Source of the DNA: Clostridia bacterium
GTDB taxonomy: Bacteria; Bacillota; Clostridia; Christensenellales; CAG-1252
Direction of reading: 5' to 3'
Assembly (NCBI GenBank): GCA_024685775.1
Contig: JAIKVL010000025.1
Coordinates: 1-64,000 of the forward strand
Length of the DNA: 64,000 nucleotides
The notes under the pieces were generated by a model. That model did no database searches and was not told the origin of the DNA. It was given only the letters and a program-made list of their open reading frames with translations. Position 1 is the stretch's first letter; every line of letters starts with the position of its first letter. This document shows, piece by piece, positions 43,885-51,391 of the stretch. A program made the position numbers and the translations under genes.

Positions 43885-45396
43885 ATGAAAACCATTGGAA
43901 AAAAATCTTTATTTATCATTCCGATCGCAGCGGTGCTGATGCTGTCCGTGCTTTGCGTTTGGCTGGCTCCGTCGATCGCTTTCGCCGCGACCAAGACGAC
44001 GATGACGCGGCAGGGCGATTCCGTTTGGTTCGGCTATTATCCGCAGACCAAAGCGACGGACGATGAACTCTCGAAAATGAGCGCAACGCCGGACGAAAAC
44101 GGCTACTATACCTCGGGCAAAAATAAGTTCGTCAAAGTGACGAGCGCAAATCCGCAGTTCCACACGGAAACGGCGGATACGGATTATATCCCCTTTGACG
44201 ACGAAACGCAGCCCGTTCCCGGCGCGACCTACTATTTCAAGCTCGAACCCATCGAATGGAACGTTATGGTGGACGATGAGGGGAATAACACCGTCAAGCT
44301 CGTTTCCAAGTATTATCTCGACACGCACGCTTGGCTGACGCAGTACGAAAACGCCGGCTATTGGTCGACCTTTCATAACACGATGGAGGGCGTCCCCGAA
44401 AACACCCCCGCGAACGGCTGGCGTTACAGTGAGATCCGCGCTTGGCTGAACGGAGATTTCCTGAACACCGCTTTTACCGAGGCGGAGCAAAAGAGCATTT
44501 ACGTCTTTGCGAATAAAAACACGATCGACTATCGCTCGGATGACGAATCGACGATCGTAAACGACTATATCGCCGTCGGCAACCGCGAGGATTACGACGC
44601 GGCGGGAAATAACGGCAGACCCACCGATTACGCGATCGTCAAGGGCGCGACTTGGTGCTATAATAAAGACCATATTTATTATTGGGTCAACAGTTCTTTC
44701 CAGAACTTCGGGCAGGATACCGTAAGGCTGTATCGCCACGACGAGCACGAAAAGTGCGCGAGAGTGGAATCCGTCGAAGCCGTTCGCCCGATCATGTACG
44801 TCAAGCGCGGCGACGCGAAGATCCTTGCGACAGCTACGCAAAAAGAAGAAAAACAAGCGAACTTGCTTTTGATCTTCGGGATCATTATCACCGTGATCGG
44901 CGCGGCAGCGGCGGTGCCGATTATGGTCATCACGAGCGCAAGATACAAAAAACTCCCCGCCGAACAGCAAAAGGGCAAATTCCCCTATAAAAAGCACGAA
45001 GTACCTATGATCGCCATCGGTCTCGTCCTTTTGATCGGCGGACTTTTGATGATCTTCCTTCCGATCGCGATCAACGGCGGAGGGATCGGCGTCAGTAAGC
45101 TGAAACCCGGGATCTACGTTCAGGACTATACGGTAGCGCAGAGCGGAAACGTCGCTTTTCTCGGGAAAAACGCTTATAAGGTCAATGCCGACGGAACGTA
45201 TCAATTCGCCGCAGTTTATGACGGCGCAGGCTCGGTTTGGGACGTCGGCGGCACTTGGTCGCAAAGCGGCTCGAAAGTAACCTTTAAAGGAAAAGCGAAT
45301 CCGATGTATCCGAATGGATACACGGTCAACGCGACCGTTATGGACGGCGGAACCTCGTTCGGAAATTCGGGACAAAAATTTAAGTTGATCTCTTAG
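43885..45396 (+). CDS. membrane protein with DUF6273-like extracellular domain
   Basis: A 503-aa protein. It has an N-terminal signal sequence (hydrophobic to about residue 35, AFA cleavage-like site), then an extracellular domain with VWFGYYPQTKATD, LEPIEWNVM, LVSKYYLDTHAW, and YSEIRAWLNGDFLNTAFTEAEQKSI, which resembles the DUF6273/formylglycine-type surface domains common in gut Clostridia. Two transmembrane helices follow at about residues 327-350 and 373-396, and a C-terminal lipocalin-like beta domain (about 410-503). Function is unknown. GAGAGGTGAG is the ribosome site. It is the last gene of the run that starts with the two-component system and ends at a terminator. Confidence 0.8.
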   Translation: MKTIGKKSLFIIPIAAVLMLSVLCVWLAPSIAFAATKTTMTRQGDSVWFGYYPQTKATDDELSKMSATPDENGYYTSGKNKFVKVTSANPQFHTETADTDYIPFDDETQPVPGATYYFKLEPIEWNVMVDDEGNNTVKLVSKYYLDTHAWLTQYENAGYWSTFHNTMEGVPENTPANGWRYSEIRAWLNGDFLNTAFTEAEQKSIYVFANKNTIDYRSDDESTIVNDYIAVGNREDYDAAGNNGRPTDYAIVKGATWCYNKDHIYYWVNSSFQNFGQDTVRLYRHDEHEKCARVESVEAVRPIMYVKRGDAKILATATQKEEKQANLLLIFGIIITVIGAAAAVPIMVITSARYKKLPAEQQKGKFPYKKHEVPMIAIGLVLLIGGLLMIFLPIAINGGGIGVSKLKPGIYVQDYTVAQSGNVAFLGKNAYKVNADGTYQFAAVYDGAGSVWDVGGTWSQSGSKVTFKGKANPMYPNGYTVNATVMDGGTSFGNSGQKFKLIS

Positions 45397-45446
45397 CGAG
45401 CGCGACGAGCGCGGATAGCGGCGCTTATGCTTTCGGAAAACAAAAC

Positions 45447-45474
45447 CGCACGGACGACCGTCCGTGCGATTTTT
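45447..45474 (+). terminator. intrinsic terminator
   Basis: A 9-bp stem (CGCACGGAC / GTCCGTGCG), GACC loop, followed by ATTTTTC. It ends the gene run that starts at 38646. Confidence 0.85.
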
Positions 45475-45551
45475 CGTAAATCGGAATAATCGATCGTTTT
45501 TTTTCGATCGTCATTCCGAACGCACTGAGGAATTCCCTAAGGCGAAGCGGT

Positions 45552-45620
45552 AAGAAATCGGACGAGATCCTTCACTTCGTTCAGGATGACGAAATGATAA
45601 AAGCGGGGCGTTGCGGGTAA
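45552..45620 (+). repeat. direct repeat A, copy 1
   Basis: A 69-bp unit (starts AAGAAATCGGACGAGATCC, ends GTTGCGGGTAA) that recurs at 45926-45994 with two mismatches. Confidence 0.9.
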
Positions 45621-45701
45621 GATATATGGCGATCCTTTGACTTCGCTCGCTATGAGGCTTTGCCTCTACGCGGACCTTCGGTGCAGGATGACGAATTTGG
45701 A

Positions 45702-45799
45702 AAAAAGCACGTCATTCCGAGCAGGCGCGAAGGCGCCGTCGTCGAGGAATCCCCGAATGCGAAGCAGTGGGAAGCGGATGAGATCCTTCGACACGCTCG
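45702..45799 (+). repeat. direct repeat B, copy 1
   Basis: A 98-bp unit (starts AAAAAGCACGTCATTCCGAG, ends GACACGCTCG) that recurs at 46104-46201 with one or very few mismatches, implying a recent duplication or conversion. Confidence 0.9.
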
Positions 45800-45925
45800 C
45801 CGGTTGCTCGCGGCTCAGGATGACGATTCGGAAAACGATCTGCGCAGGCAGCCTTCTCTGTCATTTCGACCGAAGCGAAGCGGAGTGGAAAAATCGCCGA
45901 ATCCTTGCCGATTACTCGGGATAGA

Positions 45926-45994
45926 AAGAAATCGGATGAGATCCTTCACTTTGTTCAGGATGACGAAATGATAAAAGCGGGGCGTTGCGGGTAA
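45926..45994 (+). repeat. direct repeat A, copy 2
   Basis: Second copy of the 69-bp unit at 45552-45620. Confidence 0.9.
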
Positions 45995-46103
45995 CTGTAC
46001 AAGGCGATCCCTCGGGTGCCTCGGGATGACGAATTTGGAAAAAGCGTTGCTTCGGAGGTGGGAGTACAAGGCGATCCTTCACTTCGTTCAGGATGACGAA
46101 TGG

Positions 46104-46201
46104 AAAAAGCACGTCATTCCGAGCAGGCGCGAGGGCGCCGTCGTCGAGGAATCCCCGAATGCGAAGCAGTGGGAAGCGGATGAGATCCTTCGACACGCTC
46201 G
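46104..46201 (+). repeat. direct repeat B, copy 2
   Basis: Second copy of the 98-bp unit at 45702-45799. Confidence 0.9.
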
Positions 46202-46286
46202 GGATGATCGATTATAAAGTCATTTCGAGCTTGCCGAGAAATCGCCGATTACGCGCCTTGAAATAACGGCATCGGAAAGATTCCTC

Positions 46287-46832
46287 TTATTCGCTGAAAT
46301 TCAAAGCGAAGAGGCGGACGATGATCTCCGCCATTTCTTTCGGGCTTTCTCTTTCGTCCTTATTCAGCCAGCTTTTGACGAGTTCGTACGCACCGAACAG
46401 GACGAATCGGTTGATGTATTCGTTTTCGTTTTTCGAGGTTTTCGGCGTTCGCTTTTTCAATGAATTTTTGATGACCGTTAAAGAAAAGAGTTTTTGCGGG
46501 AATTCGGGGTCTACGTTGGAATTGATCAAAAGCCGAACGAATTCGATGTCCTTTTCGAAAAAGGCGAGGATCTTTTCCACGCTGCTTCCGCTGTTTTCCG
46601 TGTCTTCCGCGATCATCTTTGCGGTCAGATCCAAAAGATCCGTTTCCATATCGTCCAAAAGTTCGAATTGGCTTCCGTAATGCTTGTAAAAGGTCGTGCG
46701 GTTTACGTCCGCGCGTTCGCAAAGTTCGCGAATGGAAACGTGATAAATATCCCGTTCTTTCAGCATTTCGGTCAAAGCGTTTTTCAGCATTCGCTTGGTC
46801 ATCGCGATCCTGCGATCTTCTTTCTTCTCCAT
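46287..46832 (-). CDS. TetR/AcrR-family transcriptional regulator
   Basis: A 181-aa regulator with an N-terminal TetR helix-turn-helix (about residues 10-55; SIRELCERADVNRTTFYKHYGS) and a helical C-terminal ligand/dimerisation region. It is divergent from the MMPL-family transporter gene, the usual layout for a repressor that controls an exporter, and a perfect 10-bp inverted repeat lies in the space between them. GGAGGACGT precedes the ATG. The inducer is unknown. Confidence 0.92.
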   Translation of the reverse strand: MEKKEDRRIAMTKRMLKNALTEMLKERDIYHVSIRELCERADVNRTTFYKHYGSQFELLDDMETDLLDLTAKMIAEDTENSGSSVEKILAFFEKDIEFVRLLINSNVDPEFPQKLFSLTVIKNSLKKRTPKTSKNENEYINRFVLFGAYELVKSWLNKDERESPKEMAEIIVRLFALNFSE

Positions 46833-46856
46833 ACGTCCTCCGAAATTTTTTTATGA

Positions 46857-46888
46857 AACGCAACACTTCGCGGGAAGGGTGTTGCGTT
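46857..46888. promoter_or_regulatory. candidate TetR operator
   Basis: A perfect 10-bp inverted repeat, AACGCAACAC (46857-46866) and GTGTTGCGTT (46879-46888), with a 12-bp spacer, 25 bp upstream of the TetR start. The same core words recur as two direct GTTGCAT copies near 46913-46930. It could instead act as a hairpin in the TetR leader. Confidence 0.55.
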
Positions 46889-46924
46889 ATGTTCCGTTCC
46901 GTAAAATCTGTCGGTTGCATTTGG

Positions 46925-46953
46925 TTGCATAATCGACACGTGTATATTATGAT
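46925..46953 (+). promoter_or_regulatory. probable promoter of the MMPL transporter gene
   Basis: TTGCAT (46925-46930), 17-nt spacer, TATGAT (46948-46953). The -35 overlaps the second GTTGCAT direct repeat, so binding there would block transcription. Confidence 0.5.
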
Positions 46954-47023
46954 AAAAATCGGAAGGTTTGTCAACCTACGGGATTTTTTTGCGGGCGAAA
47001 GGATCGCCCGAAGGAACAGGGTC

Positions 47024-49327
47024 ATGAAAGGAAAACTATCGATGGATGCAATAACGCGCAAGATCGGGCGATTCAACGTGCGCTTTCGTTACGTTTTGAT
47101 CGCGGTCTTTTCCGCTTTATGCGTCCTCGCGGCGATCGCGATCCCGACGACGAAGGTTTTATACGACGTGGCGGAGTTTCTGCCGGATGAGAGCACGGCG
47201 GCGACCGGGCTCGCCGTCTTGAAAAAGGAATTCGACGATAAAGGAAACGCATACGCCGTCGTCAAAGAGATCACCGAAGAAAGAGCGACGCTTCTTGCGA
47301 AAGAATTGCAGTCGGTAAAGGGCGTGGCGACCACCGTCTTCGATCCTTCGTCTTCCTATAAGTCCGAGACCTCTTCCGCGATGATCACGATCCTTTTTAC
47401 CGATCACGATTCCACCAAAGAAGCGTTTGCGACGATGGATCGGCTGATCGACGCGACGAAAGGGTATGACGTCGCGTTTATCGGGCAATCGGCGAGTTCG
47501 TACTACACGAAAATTTCCACCGAAGTCAGCATTTTCAAAATCGGCGTCGCGATCGTTATCGTCATCCTCGTTATGCTCGTCGTCACTTCGAAGTCTTTCT
47601 TCGAGCTCGTCCCGATGCTTTTGACGCTCGGCGTTTCCGCGCTCCTCAATATGGGGACGAATTTTCTGTTCGGCGGGATCTCTTATATCTCGAACCTCGT
47701 TTCTCTCGTCCTGCAACTTGCGCTGTCCATCGACTATTCGGTCATCTTGCTTCACCGTTACGTCGAAGAACGCGACGGCGGGCTGAGCGCCCAAGACGCC
47801 GCCGTCGAAGCGCAAAGAAAGGGTTTTCCCGAGATCCTCGCGAGTTCGCTGACGACGATCGCGGGTATGTGCGCGCTGATCTTAATGAAGCTCGATATCG
47901 GCGTCGAGATCGGGCTTGCTCTGACCAAGGGCATTTTGTTGAGCTTGATCTCCGTTCTCTTTTTGATGCCCGCGCTTCTCGTTTTGTTGGCGAAACCCCT
48001 CGAAAAAGGGCGGCACCGTTCGTTCATCCCGTCCGTCGTCAAACCGACGAGGAAGATCGTCCACGCGCGAAAGATCATCGTTCCCGTCTTCCTTGCGATC
48101 GTCATTTTCGCGGGGGTCGGGCAATCTTTTAATACCTATGCGTTCGATATGAATAACACGGAGTATTTGATCAAAGGTCGGAAGGCGACCGAAGAAGCGG
48201 GATTCGGCAAAGTCAATCCCCTCGTTCTCGTCGTCCCGAACGACGGCGACGATCAAAGACAGCGCGAAGTCGCGTCTTACGTCGAGTCGTTCGCGGTCGT
48301 CGATTCCGCGACGGCAATCGCCGCGATCGAGATCGCGGACGGAGTCTATCTCTCCGATCGCGTGAGCAAAGAGAGTATGTCGGGCTTTATCGGCGCGCTT
48401 TCCGGCGGGGAAGACGCGTCGACCTACGCTTCGTTCGGTCCGATGATCTTTAACGGTTATTGTTCCTCTCACGGTCTCGATCCCGCTGTCGCCGAGGTCC
48501 CGATCTATGAGCTCCTCGCCTACCTTTACGAGAGTCCGAACTTCTCGAAAATCTTACCGTCGGAGTATAAAGAGCAGCTCGGGCAGCTCGTCTACGCGAA
48601 GAATAATCTCGTCGGGGAGAATTACGTCCGAATGACGTTCAATATCAATGCCGGCGTGGAGGACGAGGCGGCGCTCGCTTTGATCAAGGCTTTGAAATCG
48701 GGGCTGAAAGAGTACTACGACGAATTCTATATGACGGGCGAAACGGTCGTCTGCTACGATATGGCGGGGTATTTCCCGATGGATAATCTGCGCGTAAACC
48801 TTTTTACCCTCGCGTTCATTTTGCTCATTTTGCTCTTTACTTTCCGCAATTTGCTTTTACCCGTGATCCTGACTTTGACGATCGAGGGCGGGATCTGGCT
48901 GAATTGCGTCCTTCCGTTTTTGACGGGCAGCTCGGTCTGCTTCATCGGGTATTTGATTATCTGCGCGATCCAAATGGGCGCGACGATCGACTATGCGATC
49001 GTCCTGACCAACCGCTACCGCTCGATCCGAGAGAAGTATATCGATCGCTTTGACGCGATGGCGGAAGCCCTGAACGCCGTTTTCCCGACGGTCATTACTT
49101 CCGGGATCATTCTGACGCTGACGGGATTCATCCTGTCGATCGCGTCTTCCGGCGTCGTCGCCGCGATGGGGACGCAGCTCGGATTCGGCGCGCTGTTCGC
49201 CGTCTTGATCGTCCTTTTCATCCTTCCGTCTTTCCTTTTGGTTACCGAAAAGGTAACGGATAAATGCGGGTTCAAGAATATTAAAAACGCAATCAAAAAA
49301 CGCAAATCCGAAAGCGGTAAAGAATAA
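47024..49327 (+). CDS. MMPL/RND-family transporter
   Basis: A large inner-membrane exporter of about 767 aa. It has one N-terminal helix, a first extracytoplasmic loop (residues about 45-175), a block of five helices, a second loop (about 385-590) and a second block of five helices, the duplicated MMPL/SSD plan with SIDYSVILLHRY in the first block and ATIDYAIVLTNRYR in the second as the conserved proton-relay motifs. Substrates of this family include lipids and drugs; here unknown. The start may be ATG 47024 (AGGAA upstream) or ATG 47042; the frame is open far upstream over the divergent TetR gene, which is not coding on this strand. Probably controlled by TetR. Confidence 0.9.
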   Translation: MKGKLSMDAITRKIGRFNVRFRYVLIAVFSALCVLAAIAIPTTKVLYDVAEFLPDESTAATGLAVLKKEFDDKGNAYAVVKEITEERATLLAKELQSVKGVATTVFDPSSSYKSETSSAMITILFTDHDSTKEAFATMDRLIDATKGYDVAFIGQSASSYYTKISTEVSIFKIGVAIVIVILVMLVVTSKSFFELVPMLLTLGVSALLNMGTNFLFGGISYISNLVSLVLQLALSIDYSVILLHRYVEERDGGLSAQDAAVEAQRKGFPEILASSLTTIAGMCALILMKLDIGVEIGLALTKGILLSLISVLFLMPALLVLLAKPLEKGRHRSFIPSVVKPTRKIVHARKIIVPVFLAIVIFAGVGQSFNTYAFDMNNTEYLIKGRKATEEAGFGKVNPLVLVVPNDGDDQRQREVASYVESFAVVDSATAIAAIEIADGVYLSDRVSKESMSGFIGALSGGEDASTYASFGPMIFNGYCSSHGLDPAVAEVPIYELLAYLYESPNFSKILPSEYKEQLGQLVYAKNNLVGENYVRMTFNINAGVEDEAALALIKALKSGLKEYYDEFYMTGETVVCYDMAGYFPMDNLRVNLFTLAFILLILLFTFRNLLLPVILTLTIEGGIWLNCVLPFLTGSSVCFIGYLIICAIQMGATIDYAIVLTNRYRSIREKYIDRFDAMAEALNAVFPTVITSGIILTLTGFILSIASSGVVAAMGTQLGFGALFAVLIVLFILPSFLLVTEKVTDKCGFKNIKNAIKKRKSESGKE

Positions 49328-49369
49328 AACGAACCCTCAAATAAATATCCGTTCCCGCTCGAAGTTTCC

Positions 49370-50074
49370 TTATGCGGCGTTCAGATACGCTTCGATCCCT
49401 TTTTCGATCTCGATCGCGAGGCGCAGTCGGTAGTTCGCGTCCGAGATCAGGGCTTCGTCCAAGGGGCTTGAAAGGAAAGCGCATTCGATGATGACGGAAG
49501 GGCAGTTTCCGCATTTTGCGATGTAGTAGTCGCCGCGGATCGGGTCGAACCCGCGCCCGAGCGTCGGGACGTTCATCGCGTTGTTCAGGTGCGTTTGCAT
49601 TCGCTCGGCGAAGGCGGCGGACGCTTCGGTCGAATAAAAGACTTGTACGCCGCGCCTTTTCGGGTCTTCGGGGTAGTTATTCATATGAATGCTGACGACG
49701 GCTTGCGGTTTCGCTCGCTCGATCGTCTTTTTTCTTTCTTCCATATCCTTCGATTTACTGTATTTCCCCGAGACGAGCGATCCTTCCGATACCCGCGTTT
49801 GTACGGCTTTGAAGCCCGCGGAAGAAAGGAGATCGCCGAGGGTCAGCGCCGTTTTGAGATTCAGGTCGCTTTCTTTGACTCCCGTTTTTGCGCCCGCCAC
49901 GCCGGGGTCTTCTCCGCCGTGACCCGCGTCCACGACGACCCGCCTTTTTTCCGCTTGCGAAAAAGCGTTTTCGGAGGCTCTCCGCGACAGAAAAAAGGCG
50001 GGCGTGACCGCCGCCGCGAGAACGATCGCCGCGACGGAAAGGAGAAGGGTGTGGAACCGAATGACTTTGAACAT
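49370..50074 (-). CDS. cwlD: N-acetylmuramoyl-L-alanine amidase, CwlD-like
   Basis: Zinc amidase (Amidase_3) of 234 aa with an N-terminal signal anchor (residues 7-29). Zinc and catalytic residues are visible in VVDAGHGGEDPG, KESDLNLK, VSIHMNNYP and VIIECAFLS. The size and single-domain form fit CwlD, which removes peptide side chains from muramic acid for spore-cortex lactam synthesis. GGCGGAGG is the ribosome site, and a CATAAAAT box 24-31 nt upstream of the start resembles the -10 of sporulation sigma factors, without a convincing -35. A vegetative amidase is the alternative, but the gerA operon nearby supports the sporulation role. Confidence 0.8.
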   Translation of the reverse strand: MFKVIRFHTLLLSVAAIVLAAAVTPAFFLSRRASENAFSQAEKRRVVVDAGHGGEDPGVAGAKTGVKESDLNLKTALTLGDLLSSAGFKAVQTRVSEGSLVSGKYSKSKDMEERKKTIERAKPQAVVSIHMNNYPEDPKRRGVQVFYSTEASAAFAERMQTHLNNAMNVPTLGRGFDPIRGDYYIAKCGNCPSVIIECAFLSSPLDEALISDANYRLRLAIEIEKGIEAYLNAA

Positions 50075-50140
50075 AGTTTGCCTCCGCCGAAAAACGACAT
50101 TTTATGCGAAAAAGAATGCAAAAATGAATAAGCAATCCAC

Positions 50141-50182
50141 TTATCCACAAAGTTATCCACAATCAAGGACGCTTTATGCACC
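50141..50182 (+). promoter_or_regulatory. cluster of three DnaA boxes
   Basis: Two exact TTATCCACA consensus DnaA boxes at 50141-50149 and 50153-50161, 12 bp apart, and a third near-match TTATGCACC at 50174-50182, all in the same orientation. They lie in the 208-bp gap between divergent cwlD and mrnC, next to an AT-rich stretch (50190-50230). They may be a DnaA-titration or reactivation site, or a DnaA-regulated promoter; oriC is less likely because dnaA, dnaN and rpmH are not visible. Confidence 0.7.
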
Positions 50183-50244
50183 TTTGCACACGGAAAATAT
50201 ATGATCGAAAAAGGGATTCTATGAAGAATCGCCGCTCTTTTCTT

Positions 50245-50273
50245 TTGCTTTTTGAACGCGCGTATATTATAAT
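50245..50273 (+). promoter_or_regulatory. promoter of mrnC
   Basis: TTGCTT (50245-50250), 17-nt spacer, TATAAT (50268-50273). The mrnC ATG is nine nt further on and has no Shine-Dalgarno. Confidence 0.7.
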
Positions 50274-50282
50274 AAATACGGT

Positions 50283-50672
50283 ATGATTAAACTTCCGTTG
50301 GAGAAAAATAAGGTCAGGCAAATGAATCCTCTCGTTCTCGCGTTCGTCGGCGACGGGGTGGACACGCTTTTCGTCCGAACGAAACTCGCTTCGGAGTCCA
50401 CCGCGAAAGCCGGCGCGCTTCACGTCGAAGCCGCGAAAGAGGTAAACGCGCGTGCGCAGTCCGAGCAAGTGGAGCGGGTCATCGAAAGCCTGACGGAAGA
50501 AGAAAAAGAGATCTACCTTCGCGCGCGAAACAGCAAAAACCGTCACCACGCGAAAAACTATTCGGTTGCGGATTATCGCCGCGCGAGCGGGCTCGAAGCC
50601 GTGATCGGATATTTATATTTGACGGGGGAGAACGAAAGACTCGAAGAATTATTCGAGATGATGGAGAAATAA
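50283..50672 (+). CDS. mrnC: Mini-ribonuclease III
   Basis: Mini-III, an RNase III-like enzyme without double-strand RNA-binding domain, which matures the ends of 23S rRNA in Bacillota. The 129-aa product has the family motifs LAFVGDGVDTLFVR, NRHHAKNYSVADYR and the catalytic EAVIGYLYL segment. Initiation is probably leaderless, nine nt after TATAAT. The next gene rlmB also acts on 23S rRNA and begins one nt after the stop, a pairing usual in Bacillota. Confidence 0.92.
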   Translation: MIKLPLEKNKVRQMNPLVLAFVGDGVDTLFVRTKLASESTAKAGALHVEAAKEVNARAQSEQVERVIESLTEEEKEIYLRARNSKNRHHAKNYSVADYRRASGLEAVIGYLYLTGENERLEELFEMMEK

Positions 50673-50673
50673 A

Positions 50674-51390
50674 ATGATCGTATTCGGGAAAAACGCGGTA
50701 AAAGAACTTTTGAAGTCGGGCAAGACGATCGATAAGATCTGCGCGCAAAAAGGCGACAAAATGGCGGAAGCCCTCGCGATGCAAGCGAAGGAATTCGGCG
50801 CGAAAGCCGTGTTTTGCACGCGCGAGAATTTGGATAAACTTTCGTCGACGAAGAAGCATCAGGGCGTCCTCGCTTACACGACGGATTACTCTTATAGCTC
50901 GCTTTCCGAGATCGTCGAAGGCAAAAAAGAGGGCGAGAGGCTCGTCATCGTCTTGGACGGGGTCGAAGATCCGCATAATCTCGGCAGTATCATTCGAAGC
51001 GCGGAGTGTCTCGGCGCGGCGGGCATCGTCATCGGCAAGCATCGCTCGGTCTCGGTCAACGAGACGGTCATCAAGACGGCGTGCGGCGCGGCAGAGTACG
51101 TCAAAGTCGCGAGAGTAACGAATATCAACGACGCGATCCGTTCCTTAAAAGACCTTTTCTTTAAGGTCTACGCGATGGATATGGACGGGACGGAAGCCGC
51201 GGCTTGCGACCTCAAAGGGGACGTCTGCCTGATCCTCGGCAGCGAAGGCGCGGGCGTTTCCGCGCTCTCGAAAAAGCTTGCGGACGGCGTCGTAAAGATC
51301 CCGATGCAAGGAAAGATCGACTCGATGAACGTCTCCGTCGCGGCGGGGATCGGAATGTATGAATACGTTCGACAGAACGGCGGAAAGTAA
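50674..51390 (+). CDS. rlmB: 23S rRNA 2'-O-ribose methyltransferase, TrmH/RlmB family
   Basis: SpoU-type methyltransferase of 238 aa, probably RlmB acting on G2251 of 23S rRNA. The N-terminal substrate-binding part is followed by the SPOUT knot: VLDGVEDPHNLGSIIRSAE, CLILGSEGAGVSALSKK and the SAM-binding IPMQGKIDSMNVSVAAGIG. It sits between mrnC and a P-type ATPase gene, each separated by one nt, so all three are one transcript. A tRNA target (TrmH) cannot be ruled out. Confidence 0.92.
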   Translation: MIVFGKNAVKELLKSGKTIDKICAQKGDKMAEALAMQAKEFGAKAVFCTRENLDKLSSTKKHQGVLAYTTDYSYSSLSEIVEGKKEGERLVIVLDGVEDPHNLGSIIRSAECLGAAGIVIGKHRSVSVNETVIKTACGAAEYVKVARVTNINDAIRSLKDLFFKVYAMDMDGTEAAACDLKGDVCLILGSEGAGVSALSKKLADGVVKIPMQGKIDSMNVSVAAGIGMYEYVRQNGGK

Positions 51391-51391
51391 A

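Larger units (their letters stand above)
45500..46250. repeat. cluster of intergenic palindrome-type repeats
   Basis: About 750 bp with no real gene, built from variants of a module that begins GTCATTCCGAGC, contains GAGGAAT(T)CCC, and closes with GATCCTTC...CAGGATGACGA, so its ends are inverted (GTCATTCC against GGATGAC). At least five closing boxes occur (near 45583, 45683, 45815, 45955, 46086). This type of sequence is widely dispersed between genes in many bacterial genomes and often yields false protein predictions. It lies between the terminator at 45447 and the TetR gene. Confidence 0.85.

Noticed and set aside
45637-46217. Small open frames in the intergenic repeat cluster (translations containing words such as CHFDRSEAEWKN)
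   Set aside because: They are translations of dispersed non-coding repeats and overlap each other in several frames on both strands.
46619-47023. Upstream extension of the MMPL transporter frame
   Set aside because: It runs antisense over the TetR gene and over the control region, and has no transporter-like sequence.
50132-50282. Chromosome origin at the DnaA boxes
   Set aside because: No dnaA, dnaN, rpmH or gyr genes are near and skew cannot be judged in 64 kb, so only a DnaA-box cluster is reported.
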